Shown here in pieces: positions 8,948 through 16,789 of a stretch of 45,306 bases of DNA (its first letter is position 1; each line of letters starts with the position of its first letter). The stretch spans positions 1 to 45,306 of the forward strand of contig NZ_PYAK01000049.1 of assembly GCF_003264365.1 (NCBI RefSeq). Reading direction: 5' to 3'. Below the pieces are notes generated by a model. It had not been told where the DNA came from. It made no database searches and was given only the letters and a program-made list of their open reading frames with translations. This DNA comes from Micromonospora noduli (GTDB lineage: Bacteria > Actinomycetota > Actinomycetes > Mycobacteriales > Micromonosporaceae). The translations under genes were made by a program, and so were the position numbers.

Positions 8948-10525
8948 ATGCTCACCCACTCCACCCGGCGTTGGCTCGCCGGACTGGGCGTAGCAGGCGC
9001 GTTCGTCGCCGCCGCCGCCAGCCCGGCCGTCGCCGCCCCGGAGGCGCCCATCGAACTGGGCGTCTATTTCAGCGACACCACGATCGCCGCGGGGTCCGAA
9101 GGCAAGATCGACTCCCCCCTCCTGTTCGCCTCCGAGCCGGTGGTGGTCGAAGGCCTCACCGTCACCTACGACTACCGGGACCTGAACGGTGTCGTCCAGG
9201 TCAAGCCCGAATCGTCGAGCTTCGACTGCAAGTCGCCGGAGGCCGGCGTTCTGGTCTGCACCGACCCCTTCGAGATCGGTCTCGAGGAGTGGGCCTTCGG
9301 CGGCCTCTTCGAGGTGGCCCTGACGCCGGCCGCGAAGGCTGCCGACGGCGACACCGGCAACCTCAAGGTCACGGTCAGCGCCGAGGGTCTCGCTCCGGCC
9401 AGCCACACCGCCAAGCTGCGGATCGGCGAGGGCGTCGACCTGGCCGCCCCGGGCGAGGAGACCAACATCTCGTCCGCTCCTGGCGGCACGTTCAGCGCTC
9501 CGCTGACGCTCAGCAACGCTGGCAAGACCGCCGCCAAGGGAGCGGCCGTGGTCTTCGACCTGGACTACGCGATCCGCCCGGAGAAGCAGTACAGCAACTG
9601 CACCTACGAGGACGGTCACCTGCGGACCTGCGCCTTCGACGAGGTGACCGCCGCCGGAGCGGCCCGCTCGGTTTCGCTGTCCTACGTGCTCGGCAAGGAC
9701 ACCTACGCGCCGGGCAGCGAGTACGGCTACTACAACTGGATGACGATCGCCGAGTTCGAGGACTTCAACGCCTACCTCCAGGCCGGGGGCATCTCGGTTG
9801 GGAAGCCCGGCAACGGTCCGGTCCTGAGCCTTCCGGAGGTCCCGTCCAAGATGGGGGCGCGCGGCTTCCAGGCTGACACCGACCCCATGAACAACTGGTC
9901 CGGCATGACCGTCAAGGTCACCGGCAAGAACGGCACGGACCTGGTGGCGGTCGGCGGCCAGCTGACCGGCAAGGCCGGCGACGTGGTCACGGCCTCCGTC
10001 GGAGTCCGCAACGACGGACCGGCCGCGCTGGACTTCGGTCGCTCGGGCTCGCCAGTCACCAAGATCGACATCGCTGTTCCGGAGGGCACCACCGCGGTCG
10101 AGGTTCCCGAGTTCTGCGCGCCGCTCGACGGCGACCAGCAGGACTGGGAGAACGCCGGCAAGCCGGGCGCGAAGCTCTACCGCTGCTACCCGGACATCTT
10201 CATCGGTGTCGGCGAGAAGCAGCTGGTCGACATCGGCCTCCGGATCGACAAGGTGATCGAGAACGCGGCGGGCACCGTCACCATCAACGCCAAGTGCGAG
10301 TGCGAGGGCTTCACCGAGGACCTGAAGCCGGCCAACGACGTCGCCAAGATCCTGGTCAACGCGGCCGGCGGCACGGGCGGTGGCGACGGCGACGGTGACG
10401 GCGGCTCGCTGCCGATCACCGGTCAGTCCACCGGCTTGATCGCCGGCCTCGGCGCGCTGCTGCTCGCCGCGGGCGTCGGCGGCTACCTGGTGGCCAAGCG
10501 CCGCCGGACCCGCTTCGTCGCCTGA
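8948..10525 (+). CDS. LPITG cell-wall-anchored surface protein, copy B
   Basis: 525-aa secreted, sortase-type protein collinear with copy A (5563): signal peptide 1-30, ectodomain with conserved blocks (KLRIGEGVDLAAPG, KDTYAPGSEYGYYNWMT, KVTGKNGTDLVAVGG, ECEGFTEDLKPANDVAK), a short Gly/Asp linker, LPITG at 488-492, TM helix and basic tail KRRRTRF. Conserved cysteine pairs (for example CKSPEAGVLVC) suggest disulfide-stabilised beta domains. The start is set by CTGGAGGAA (about 8930-8938). The gene is divergent from the sigma/LCP operon. Spacing from copy A and the intervening operon show an old tandem duplication, not a recent one. Ligand and sortase partner are not visible here. Confidence 0.85.
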   Translation: MLTHSTRRWLAGLGVAGAFVAAAASPAVAAPEAPIELGVYFSDTTIAAGSEGKIDSPLLFASEPVVVEGLTVTYDYRDLNGVVQVKPESSSFDCKSPEAGVLVCTDPFEIGLEEWAFGGLFEVALTPAAKAADGDTGNLKVTVSAEGLAPASHTAKLRIGEGVDLAAPGEETNISSAPGGTFSAPLTLSNAGKTAAKGAAVVFDLDYAIRPEKQYSNCTYEDGHLRTCAFDEVTAAGAARSVSLSYVLGKDTYAPGSEYGYYNWMTIAEFEDFNAYLQAGGISVGKPGNGPVLSLPEVPSKMGARGFQADTDPMNNWSGMTVKVTGKNGTDLVAVGGQLTGKAGDVVTASVGVRNDGPAALDFGRSGSPVTKIDIAVPEGTTAVEVPEFCAPLDGDQQDWENAGKPGAKLYRCYPDIFIGVGEKQLVDIGLRIDKVIENAAGTVTINAKCECEGFTEDLKPANDVAKILVNAAGGTGGGDGDGDGGSLPITGQSTGLIAGLGALLLAAGVGGYLVAKRRRTRFVA

Positions 10526-10539
10526 CCCACCCGCACCAC

Positions 10540-10576
10540 CGGTGCCCCGCCGACCACCACGGTCGGCGGGGCACCG
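10540..10576 (+). terminator. Terminator of surface protein copy B
   Basis: Perfect 16-bp GC stem (10540-10555 with 10561-10576) and a 5-nt loop ACCAC, starting 15 bp after the stop codon. It is one of the strongest hairpins in the window. Confidence 0.8.
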
Positions 10577-10653
10577 TCGTTGGAGCCCACGGCGCGGGCG
10601 GGTGGTGACGGGCCGGTCCGGCGCGGCCGGGGCCTTGGGCTTCGGTACCCTTT

Positions 10654-11475
10654 GTGGCCGTGGACACAGCTGAGAAGACCCGCGCTCTCGTGGAGAGCGT
10701 CGCCCTGAACCCGCTCGATCCCAAGGATCTGTTGCAGACCTTCGGGCTGATCGGCGTGTGGGTGATCCTCTTCGCCGAGACCGGCCTGCTGGTGGGCTTC
10801 TTCTTCCCGGGTGACTCGCTGCTGTTCCTCGCCGGGGTCGCCTCGTCACCGGTGGCGGACGCGATCTTCGGCGACGGCACCCGCCTCTCCCTTGCCGGCC
10901 TGCTGATCGGTGGGCCGATCTGCGCGATCGTCGGCGCACAGCTGGGGCACTGGCTCGGCGCGCGGTACGGCCGGCCGATGTTCGAGCGGCCGAACTCCCG
11001 GCTCTTCAAGAAGGAGTACGTGGAGAAGGCCGAGTACTACTTCCAGAAGTTCGGCCCGGCGAAGGCCGTCGTGCTGGCGCGCTTCATTCCGATCGTCCGG
11101 ACGTTCCTCAACCCGGTCGCGGGCGCGCTCGGCATGCCGGCCAAGAAGTTCCTGCTCTGGAACATCGTGGGCGCGGTGCTCTGGGTGGACGGCATCCTGC
11201 TGATCGGCTACCTGCTGGCCGAGCAGATCTACCAGGCCATCGGCGACAAGATCGACCACTACATCCTGCCGGTGGTGGCCCTGATCATTCTGATCTCGGT
11301 GCTGCCGATCTTCTTCGAGTTCCTGCGCGACAGGCGGGCTCGTAAGCGCGGCGAGGCGGTCGCTGTGGTCGCGGCGGCCAGTGCCGCCGGCGCCGTGGAG
11401 GCAGCCCGCGAGGCGTTCGACCACGACGGGCACCAGCACGGCCATCAGCGCCCGGAGCACGGTCAGGACCGTTGA
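10654..11475 (+). CDS. DedA family membrane protein
   Basis: 273-aa polytopic inner-membrane protein of the DedA/SNARE-associated family, whose members act in lipid flipping (undecaprenyl phosphate or phospholipid) and membrane homeostasis. Seen: a re-entrant motif with FFFPGDSLLFLAG, the conserved ARFIPIVRTFLNPVAGALGM stretch, and a C-terminal TM (ILPVVALIILISVLPIFFEFL) followed by a basic, His-rich cytoplasmic tail. Two GTG codons are possible starts (10654, 10660). TACCCT at 10646-10651 looks like a -10 box, which would put the transcription start near 10658 and favour the second GTG as a leaderless start. It is a single gene, convergent with the arsR-type gene. Confidence 0.9.
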   Translation: MAVDTAEKTRALVESVALNPLDPKDLLQTFGLIGVWVILFAETGLLVGFFFPGDSLLFLAGVASSPVADAIFGDGTRLSLAGLLIGGPICAIVGAQLGHWLGARYGRPMFERPNSRLFKKEYVEKAEYYFQKFGPAKAVVLARFIPIVRTFLNPVAGALGMPAKKFLLWNIVGAVLWVDGILLIGYLLAEQIYQAIGDKIDHYILPVVALIILISVLPIFFEFLRDRRARKRGEAVAVVAAASAAGAVEAAREAFDHDGHQHGHQRPEHGQDR

Positions 11476-11484
11476 GCGGTACGA

Positions 11485-11520
11485 CGACGGCCGGCCCCCT
11501 GGTGAGGGGGTCGGCCGTCG
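11485..11520. terminator. Bidirectional terminator hairpin
   Basis: 16-bp stem with one G-U pair (11485-11500 with 11505-11520), loop GGTG, beginning CGACGGCCGG. It lies just after dedA. About 120 bp further on is the end of the arsR-type gene. Confidence 0.75.
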
Positions 11521-11641
11521 GCATGTCGAACCCGGCCTCCGGTGGTGCGACCGGGGACGAGCAGGTGTCAACCACCGGTGGCGCCACCCCTGGCTCGCCA
11601 CCGGACGCCGCCCCGGCTCGGGACGGCGTGTAGTGCCTACG

Positions 11642-12019
11642 TCAGCGGGCCTTCTTGGTGGCCCGCTTACGCGGCGGGGTCAGCAGGTCGGCGATCGTCG
11701 CGATCGCACTCGGGACCAGGCTGTAGTACGCCCAGACACCGCGCTTCTCCCGCTGCAACAAGCCAGCCTCGGTGAGGATACGCAGGTGATGACTGACCGT
11801 CGGCTGAGAGAGGCCGAGCGGCGCCGTCAGGTCACAGACGCACGCCTCGCCCTCGGGGGCCGACTGGATCAGGCTGAGCAGCCGCAACCGAGCAGGATCA
11901 GCAAGGGCCTTGAGGACCCCGGCGAGACGCTCGGCATCGGCACGTTCGATCGGCTCGCCGTTTAGCGGCGAGATCTGAGGCATAGTCATTTCGGCCAACG
12001 CAGTTCCCACGTATTCCAT
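11642..12019 (-). CDS. ArsR/SmtB-family winged-helix repressor
   Basis: 125-aa regulator: ALADPARLRLLSLI helix, then ACVCDLTAPLGLSQPTVSHHLRILTEAGLL (about 59-88) as the recognition helix region, then a beta wing (REKRGVWAYYSLV) and a Lys/Arg-rich tail. C60 and C62 in the CVCDL stretch match the alpha-3 metal-thiol site of ArsR/CmtR-type metalloregulators, so arsenite or soft-metal sensing is plausible but not shown. The ATG at 12019 abuts a GGAAGG; the GTG at 12010 has better spacing and may be the true start. It lies 57 bp downstream of pyrE on the same strand. No metal-export gene is adjacent. Confidence 0.88.
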   Translation of the reverse strand: MEYVGTALAEMTMPQISPLNGEPIERADAERLAGVLKALADPARLRLLSLIQSAPEGEACVCDLTAPLGLSQPTVSHHLRILTEAGLLQREKRGVWAYYSLVPSAIATIADLLTPPRKRATKKAR

Positions 12020-12044
12020 CCTTCCACCAGCAGCATCGATCCGC

Positions 12045-12058
12045 CTGCATATCAGCAG
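12045..12058. promoter_or_regulatory. Candidate operator upstream of the arsR-type gene
   Basis: Imperfect palindrome with 4-bp arms CTGC/GCAG around an A/T-rich hexamer, 26-39 bp before the arsR-type start codon. ArsR proteins often bind such sites autogenously. Short arms make this tentative. Confidence 0.25.
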
Positions 12059-12076
12059 ATCCGAATCGGCAGACTT

Positions 12077-12616
12077 TTACGCCACAAGGCCGAGGTCAGC
12101 CAACGTATAGGCCGCCCGGTACGGCAATCCGGCGGCTCGCACCGCGTCGCCGGCGCCTCGATCAACAATAACCACCACGCCCACGACTTCCGCCCCGGCC
12201 TCGCGAAGCGCCTCGACAGCGGTCAAAACACTTCCGCCCGTCGTGGATGTGTCCTCCACCGCCAACACTCGGCGGCCAGCCACCTCCGGTCCCTCGATCC
12301 GCCGCTGAAGACCGTGGGCCTTGCCCGCCTTGCGCACCACAAAGGCGTCCAGGGCCCGGCCGGTCGGAGCGGCGGCGTGCAGCATCGAGAGCGCGACAGG
12401 GTCCGCGCCCAGGGTGAGGCCCCCAACGGCGTCGAACTCCCAGTCGGCGGTGAGGTCGAGCAACACCCGGCCGACCAGAGGAGCGGCCCGGTGATGGAGC
12501 GTGACGCGCCGCAGATCCACGTACCAGTCTGCCTCGCGCCCCGACGAGAGCACGACCCGCCCGTGGACCACAGCCAGGTCGGTAATGAATTTACGCAGGT
12601 CGTCGTGGTCCCCCAT
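12077..12616 (-). CDS. pyrE: Orotate phosphoribosyltransferase
   Basis: 179-aa enzyme that joins orotate to PRPP to give orotidine 5'-monophosphate in pyrimidine synthesis. Seen: VVLSSGREADWYVDLRRVTL near residues 21-40, FVVRKAGKAHGLQ (92-104) with catalytic-loop lysines, and the PRPP loop VEDTSTTGGS (120-129). Length and sequence match the actinobacterial form closely. The frame extends to 12664, but the ATG at 12616 gives the usual N-terminus. The gene stands apart from the pyr operon, downstream of an SDR gene (170-bp gap) and upstream of the arsR-type gene. Confidence 0.95.
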   Translation of the reverse strand: MGDHDDLRKFITDLAVVHGRVVLSSGREADWYVDLRRVTLHHRAAPLVGRVLLDLTADWEFDAVGGLTLGADPVALSMLHAAAPTGRALDAFVVRKAGKAHGLQRRIEGPEVAGRRVLAVEDTSTTGGSVLTAVEALREAGAEVVGVVVIVDRGAGDAVRAAGLPYRAAYTLADLGLVA

Positions 12617-12785
12617 GGCGATAGAGGTTACTGCGCAACTCTGAACGCCGCGTGCGGGGTCCACCCTGATCAGCCCCGGGGGGAACCGATGACTGGCGAT
12701 GTTCGACTACGCTCAGCAACTGGCCCGACAGCGGCGCGCCAACGCCGTCCCATCACTCGCCGGGGGTCGACGGGCCGGTCGAAGC

Positions 12786-13595
12786 TCAGCGCTCGTCGCG
12801 ACCGATCCGGCCGCGGGTGTCCCGCGCGACCGCCTGGAGCAGCCGCCGCGGCGCGTGTCGCATGCCGGCGACGACCACCTTGTACTTCCACGCCGGGATG
12901 CTGACCATCTTGCCTTTGCGCAGGTCACGCAGGGCTTCGTCCACGACATCCTCGGCTCGCAGCCACAGCCACTCGGGCGTCTTGGACATGTTGATGCCGG
13001 CCCGCTGATGGAATTCGGTGCGGGTGTAGCCGGGGCAGAGGGCCATCACCCGAACGCCGAACGGCCGCGCCGACTGCCCGACGGACTCACTGAAGTTGGT
13101 GACCCACGCCTTGCTGGCGGAGTACGTCGATCCGGGCATCGCCGTACCGAAACCGGCGACCGAAGAGACATTTATCACTGCCCCATTTCGCCGTTCAGTC
13201 ATCGGTCGGAGCGCCGCCAGGGTCAACCGCATGACCGCATGCACGTTGAGTCGCAACAGTCGCGCCTCGTCCTCCGCAGTCGAGCGCAGGAACGGTTTGT
13301 TCAGGCTGATCCCCGCATTGTTGACCAGCAGGTGCACCGGGCTGCCGTCGGCGAGCCGCTGCTCCACGATGGCGCAGCCGTCGTCGGTGGACAGATCCGC
13401 CGGGATCGTCTCCACCTCGCGTCCGAACGTGGAACCCAGCTCGGTGGCCAACTCGGTCAGCCGCGCCGCGTCGCGGGCAACGAGCACCAGGTGCCAGCCG
13501 TCGGCGGCCAGTCGTCGCGTGAACGCCGCGCCGATGCCGGCGGTGGCCCCGGTGATCAGGGCTCGGCGCTCGGCAGTCGTGGGGTCGAGCGTCAC
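12786..13595 (-). CDS. Short-chain dehydrogenase/reductase
   Basis: 269-aa classical SDR with a Rossmann fold: TGATAGIG (15-22) binds the nicotinamide cofactor, R41 after beta-2 suggests NADP(H), then NNAG (92-95) and catalytic S144/S145, Y158 and K162 (YSASK). The C-terminal 60 residues are basic (RKGKMVSIPAWKYKVVVAGMRHAPRRLL), as in SDRs that act on lipophilic substrates at membranes. The substrate cannot be predicted. It starts only 10 bp after the stop of the upstream four-TM protein gene, so they are probably co-transcribed. Confidence 0.93.
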   Translation of the reverse strand: MTLDPTTAERRALITGATAGIGAAFTRRLAADGWHLVLVARDAARLTELATELGSTFGREVETIPADLSTDDGCAIVEQRLADGSPVHLLVNNAGISLNKPFLRSTAEDEARLLRLNVHAVMRLTLAALRPMTERRNGAVINVSSVAGFGTAMPGSTYSASKAWVTNFSESVGQSARPFGVRVMALCPGYTRTEFHQRAGINMSKTPEWLWLRAEDVVDEALRDLRKGKMVSIPAWKYKVVVAGMRHAPRRLLQAVARDTRGRIGRDER

Positions 13596-13605
13596 GGAGT
13601 GGTCC

Positions 13606-14262
13606 TCACCTGGGCGGGTACGGGGGCGTATGCGGCGCCGACTGGGGCTGGTGCGTGGCTGGCGTGAACACGGGCGGTGCGGTTGGCGCGGTCGAGCGGT
13701 GGCGGCCGAACCAGCTGTTCGCCGTCGGCAGCGCCAGCAGCGTAGCTACTACAAGGTAACCGAGCGCCTGTGCGACGGAAAGCCCGGCGTTGAGTGGGAT
13801 CCACCAGGACGGGTAGGCGCCGCCGATCAGACCCAGCAACTCGGCGAGAGCCTGCTCGCCGGAGCCCAGTTGCAGTGGCGCGGACCGTTCGCCGACGACC
13901 ACCGCCACGCTGCAGCAGCCGGCGAGCAGGCCGAGCCCGCTGACCACCCAGGTCGCCACCCGGACGCCGTTACGACCGGTCAACAGCCCCAGGGCCAGGC
14001 CGGCGAGCAACGGCGCGGAGAGCACCGCCACCACCGCCGACAGCACCGCAGAAGCGCGGAGCAGAGTCACCACGTCGTCGATCTGCTCCGGGCTCGCCGA
14101 GGTGTCGCGGGCGGCGGAGCGGAACGCGTCGACCGTCCCGCCCAGCACCACCAGGTCGACCACGGCGTACGCGAGCGCCGCGACCGCCATCACCAACAGC
14201 ACGGCAGTGGCCGACAGGACGGCGGCGGGCCGACGGGCCGGTGCCGATTCCGGGTACGACAC
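13606..14262 (-). CDS. Four-TM membrane protein with Pro-rich tail, paralogue 1
   Basis: 218-aa protein with TM segments near residues 12-40, 68-92, 100-124 and 150-182, and a Pro/Thr-rich C-terminal tail. It is one of three local paralogues (with 14335-15102 and 15866-16720). Shared signature: an RNG-R element with TW after TM2, CC in TM3, and ALPxANxxF at the end of TM4 (here LLALPTANSWF). No named domain is recognised. The GTG start at 14262 is preceded by GGAGGG. It probably forms an operon with the SDR downstream. Confidence 0.75.
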   Translation of the reverse strand: MSYPESAPARRPAAVLSATAVLLVMAVAALAYAVVDLVVLGGTVDAFRSAARDTSASPEQIDDVVTLLRASAVLSAVVAVLSAPLLAGLALGLLTGRNGVRVATWVVSGLGLLAGCCSVAVVVGERSAPLQLGSGEQALAELLGLIGGAYPSWWIPLNAGLSVAQALGYLVVATLLALPTANSWFGRHRSTAPTAPPVFTPATHQPQSAPHTPPYPPR

Positions 14263-14334
14263 GACGAATCCCTCCGGTAGGCGTCGGGTTGCAACCTACT
14301 CGGAGGGATCGTCGGCGTCGTGCTTATCGAGCCG

Positions 14335-15102
14335 TCAGCTGGTCGGCGGCGGGGTTGACCCGGGCCGATCCGTGGGCGGCGTGTCGTCCGGCCGGTTCGC
14401 GGCCGGTGGCGGCGGGTAGCTCGGCTCCCCACTCGACGGATAACCCGGCTCACCCGATGCCTGCGGGTAGCCCGGCTGGCCGGGCGCCTGCGGGTTACCC
14501 GGGTAGCTGGCGCCCGGGGTCGGCGGCTCCCAGCCGGCGGTCTGCTTGCGGAAGAACGGGTTGGCCTTCGGCAGAGCCAGCAGGACGAGCGCCGCGATCA
14601 GCGCGATCAGGCTGAGCACGCCGAGCAGGAGGCTGACCGGGGTGACCCAGGAGGGCAGGGCCTCCTCCAGGCGACGCTGGATCTCCTCGGGGCTCGGCCC
14701 GCCGTCGGGCGTCCCGCCACCGGTGTTGAAGCCGCCGGCCGCGTTGCTGAGCAGGCCACCGCCCACGCAGCAGACCATGATGCCGCCGACGATCCAGGTG
14801 GTGATCCGGGCGCCGTTGCGGCCCTGGTTGTTGAACAGGGCCAGCACGCCCAGCACGACCGCGAGCAGCAGCAGGACGATGCTCCCGCCGATGCCAATGA
14901 CGGCGAAGACGTCGGCCACCTGCTCACCGTCGGTGGCGCTGCCCTCGTACGCCGCACGGAGCGCGTCCCGCGTCTTGCCGAAGGTGCTGAGCGTGATGAT
15001 CAGACTGATCACCTGAAGTGCCAGGAACAGGAAGAGCAGGTAACTGGAAATCGACACAATGGATGGCCGCTGACGGGCCGGCGTGCTCTGGGAATCGACC
15101 AC
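14335..15102 (-). CDS. Four-TM membrane protein with Pro-rich tail, paralogue 2
   Basis: 255-aa paralogue of the flanking four-TM proteins: TM segments near 18-38, 68-90, 98-118 and 148-172, then LLALPKANPFF and a long Pro/Gly/Tyr/Ser tail with repeated GEPGYP-type units. The middle loop has NNQGRNGARITTW followed by CC in TM3. The GTG start at 15102 follows a strong GGAAGGAGA. The tail looks disordered and probably cytoplasmic or surface-exposed; its side is not determined. Function unknown. Confidence 0.78.
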   Translation of the reverse strand: MVDSQSTPARQRPSIVSISSYLLFLFLALQVISLIITLSTFGKTRDALRAAYEGSATDGEQVADVFAVIGIGGSIVLLLLAVVLGVLALFNNQGRNGARITTWIVGGIMVCCVGGGLLSNAAGGFNTGGGTPDGGPSPEEIQRRLEEALPSWVTPVSLLLGVLSLIALIAALVLLALPKANPFFRKQTAGWEPPTPGASYPGNPQAPGQPGYPQASGEPGYPSSGEPSYPPPPAANRPDDTPPTDRPGSTPPPTS

Positions 15103-15204
15103 GATTCTCCTTCCCTAAGATCGCGCCCACACCGTATCGACAACCGGCCAGTTCGGCATGCCGTGACGAGCCCGGCGCGTCCGTCCGGTCCGGCTCAGCG
15201 AGCC

Positions 15205-15783
15205 TCAGGCACGGGGCGGGCGGATCGTCAGGTCGGCGGGGTCGAGCAGGTCACCGCGGGCGACCCGCCAACCCTCTTCGCCGTACGCCTCGAAGGAGAG
15301 CCGCGCGGCGCCACCGGACTGGTAGTCGTGGTAGCGCATCGTCCCGGCCGACGGCAACTCGGTCTCGCCGGTGGCGGTGTAACGCGCCTGCCCGGTCTCG
15401 GCCCAGGTGTAGCGCCGCCCGCCGAGTTCGATGGTCGGGGCGCCCGGGGTGACGGTGGCGCCCGGTTCGGCGGTCCAGAACACCAGCTCGAGCTCGGGGC
15501 CGTCCTCCACGGAGAGCCGGTGACGGGTGCCGGAGTCGTCGTCGAGGAGGTGCTGAACCCAACTCCAGTCGCCCTCGACCAGGCGGATCGTGGCACTCAC
15601 CGCGTACTCCCGCTCGCGGATCCGCACGCGGTCGCCAGGAGTCAGGCGGAGCGGGCCGCCGCGCGGTGGCTCCGCCGGCTGGCCGTCGGGCCGGCCCGTC
15701 GGCCGTCGGCGTGCCCGCACTACGACCACTACCACCGCGAGTACGGCAACAGCCGCCACCAGGCACGTCACCAGCGCGTCCAC
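15205..15783 (-). CDS. DUF4178 domain protein, stand-alone copy
   Basis: 192-aa protein: an N-terminal TM anchor (about 4-22), a short basic linker, then a DUF4178 beta-rich domain (about 48-185) starting LTPGDRVRIREREYAV and containing GDWSWVQHLLDD, LELVFWTAEPG, ARYTATGE, YHDYQSG and LSFEAYGEEGW. It is about 60% identical to the operon copy at 20319-20945 over the domain and shares its 44-bp leader. DUF4178 has no assigned activity; family members often lie with DUF350 and spermidine-synthase-like genes. Here the neighbours are four-TM proteins instead. The GTG start follows GGGGAGG. Confidence 0.88.
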   Translation of the reverse strand: MDALVTCLVAAVAVLAVVVVVVRARRRPTGRPDGQPAEPPRGGPLRLTPGDRVRIREREYAVSATIRLVEGDWSWVQHLLDDDSGTRHRLSVEDGPELELVFWTAEPGATVTPGAPTIELGGRRYTWAETGQARYTATGETELPSAGTMRYHDYQSGGAARLSFEAYGEEGWRVARGDLLDPADLTIRPPRA

Positions 15784-15827
15784 CCGACCACCTCCCCAGG
15801 TACGTCGGCGCAGACGGTAACAACCCT
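15784..15827 (-). promoter_or_regulatory. Conserved leader/promoter block before stand-alone DUF4178
   Basis: 44 bp matching 37/44 with the block upstream of the other DUF4178 gene (20947-20990). It contains, in the direction of transcription, GGTTGTTACCGT (with TACCGT as a possible -10 box) and the GGGGAGGTGGTCGG ribosome-binding region. Identity is higher than between the two protein genes, which suggests a shared regulatory signal. Confidence 0.55.
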
Positions 15828-15865
15828 CGGCACCAGGAAGGCCCGCGCTGTGGCCGACAGCTCAG

Positions 15866-16720
15866 CTAGCGAAGGTGGTCGGGTGGGTCCTTCGGAGGCG
15901 CCGGCGGCGGTTCGGTCGGCCCTGGTGAGGTGCCCGACGCGCCCGGCGTCAGGTGCGCGGCCGGGTCGGGGCAGATCAGGTAGCCGGGTGGAAGTGGCTG
16001 GTTCGGCGGCAGGAAGCCCGGCACGAGCGGAGCTGTCGGATATCCGTAACCGGTCGGGGTGTAGGCAGGAACGGGCATCGCCCAGGCCGGGCCGGGCAAG
16101 GCGTCGTTCGCGGTACGCGGCACGAACCAGCGGTTCGCCGGCGGCAGCGCGAGCAGCAGGACCACGGCTGCGGAGAGGGCCAGAACGGTGAGCACACCCA
16201 GCCCTGCCGCGGGGAAGAACAGGTCGTCCCAGGGATCGGTGCCGGCGTAGAGCGTGTCGAAGAACGTCGAGGTCTCCCACTCGTCGTCCCAATCCGGTGG
16301 CGGCTCCGCCGCGATCTCCGGCATGGCCAGCAGCGGCACGAGAAACCCTCCGGAACAGCACTGCGCGAAACAGACCAGCAGCTGTGCGCCACTGGCCACG
16401 AAGACCAGGATCCGCGCGACGTTGCCGCCCCGCCGGACCGGGACGACCGTGGCGGCCAGCCAGACCGCGAGCAGCACCGCCGGCACGCCGAAGATCAGCG
16501 CCGTCGCGACGTTGCCCTGCCGCTCGCCTGTCACCTCGTCCGGGTCGGCGTCCGGCACCAGTCGTACCGCGCGGTCGATCTGGCCGTCGAAGTGCACCGC
16601 CTGGGCCACCGTCAGCGCGGCCAGGCCGAGCAGCACCAGCACCACGGCCAGTTGCAACCAGAAGGCGATGGTCACGGTGGCCGGGCGGGGCGGACGCGGC
16701 GCGGTGGCGGGCGGGCTCAT
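15866..16720 (-). CDS. Four-TM membrane protein with Pro-rich tail, paralogue 3
   Basis: 284-aa third paralogue: TM near 15-38, 75-97, 103-128 (with CFAQCC) and 168-192 ending LLLALPPANRWF, then a Pro/Gly/Tyr-rich tail. The loop before TM4 is acidic and aromatic (ETSTFFDTLYAGTDPWDDLFF), unlike the other two. The frame continues upstream to 16774, but the ATG at 16720 gives an N-terminus like the paralogues; its ribosome binding site is weak. Function unknown. It lies 82 bp upstream of the DUF4178 gene. Confidence 0.72.
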   Translation of the reverse strand: MSPPATAPRPPRPATVTIAFWLQLAVVLVLLGLAALTVAQAVHFDGQIDRAVRLVPDADPDEVTGERQGNVATALIFGVPAVLLAVWLAATVVPVRRGGNVARILVFVASGAQLLVCFAQCCSGGFLVPLLAMPEIAAEPPPDWDDEWETSTFFDTLYAGTDPWDDLFFPAAGLGVLTVLALSAAVVLLLALPPANRWFVPRTANDALPGPAWAMPVPAYTPTGYGYPTAPLVPGFLPPNQPLPPGYLICPDPAAHLTPGASGTSPGPTEPPPAPPKDPPDHLR

Positions 16721-16789
16721 GGCTCGCAACGTACGGCGCGGCGTCGGCGACCGGCAGAACCAATCGGGCAGCACCGACCGGCGAATGGA

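Noticed and set aside
11523..11633. 36-codon open frame after the dedA terminator with GC-rich third positions
   Set aside because: No ribosome binding site, low-complexity Gly/Ala/Pro content and no recognised homologue; probably chance in high-GC DNA.
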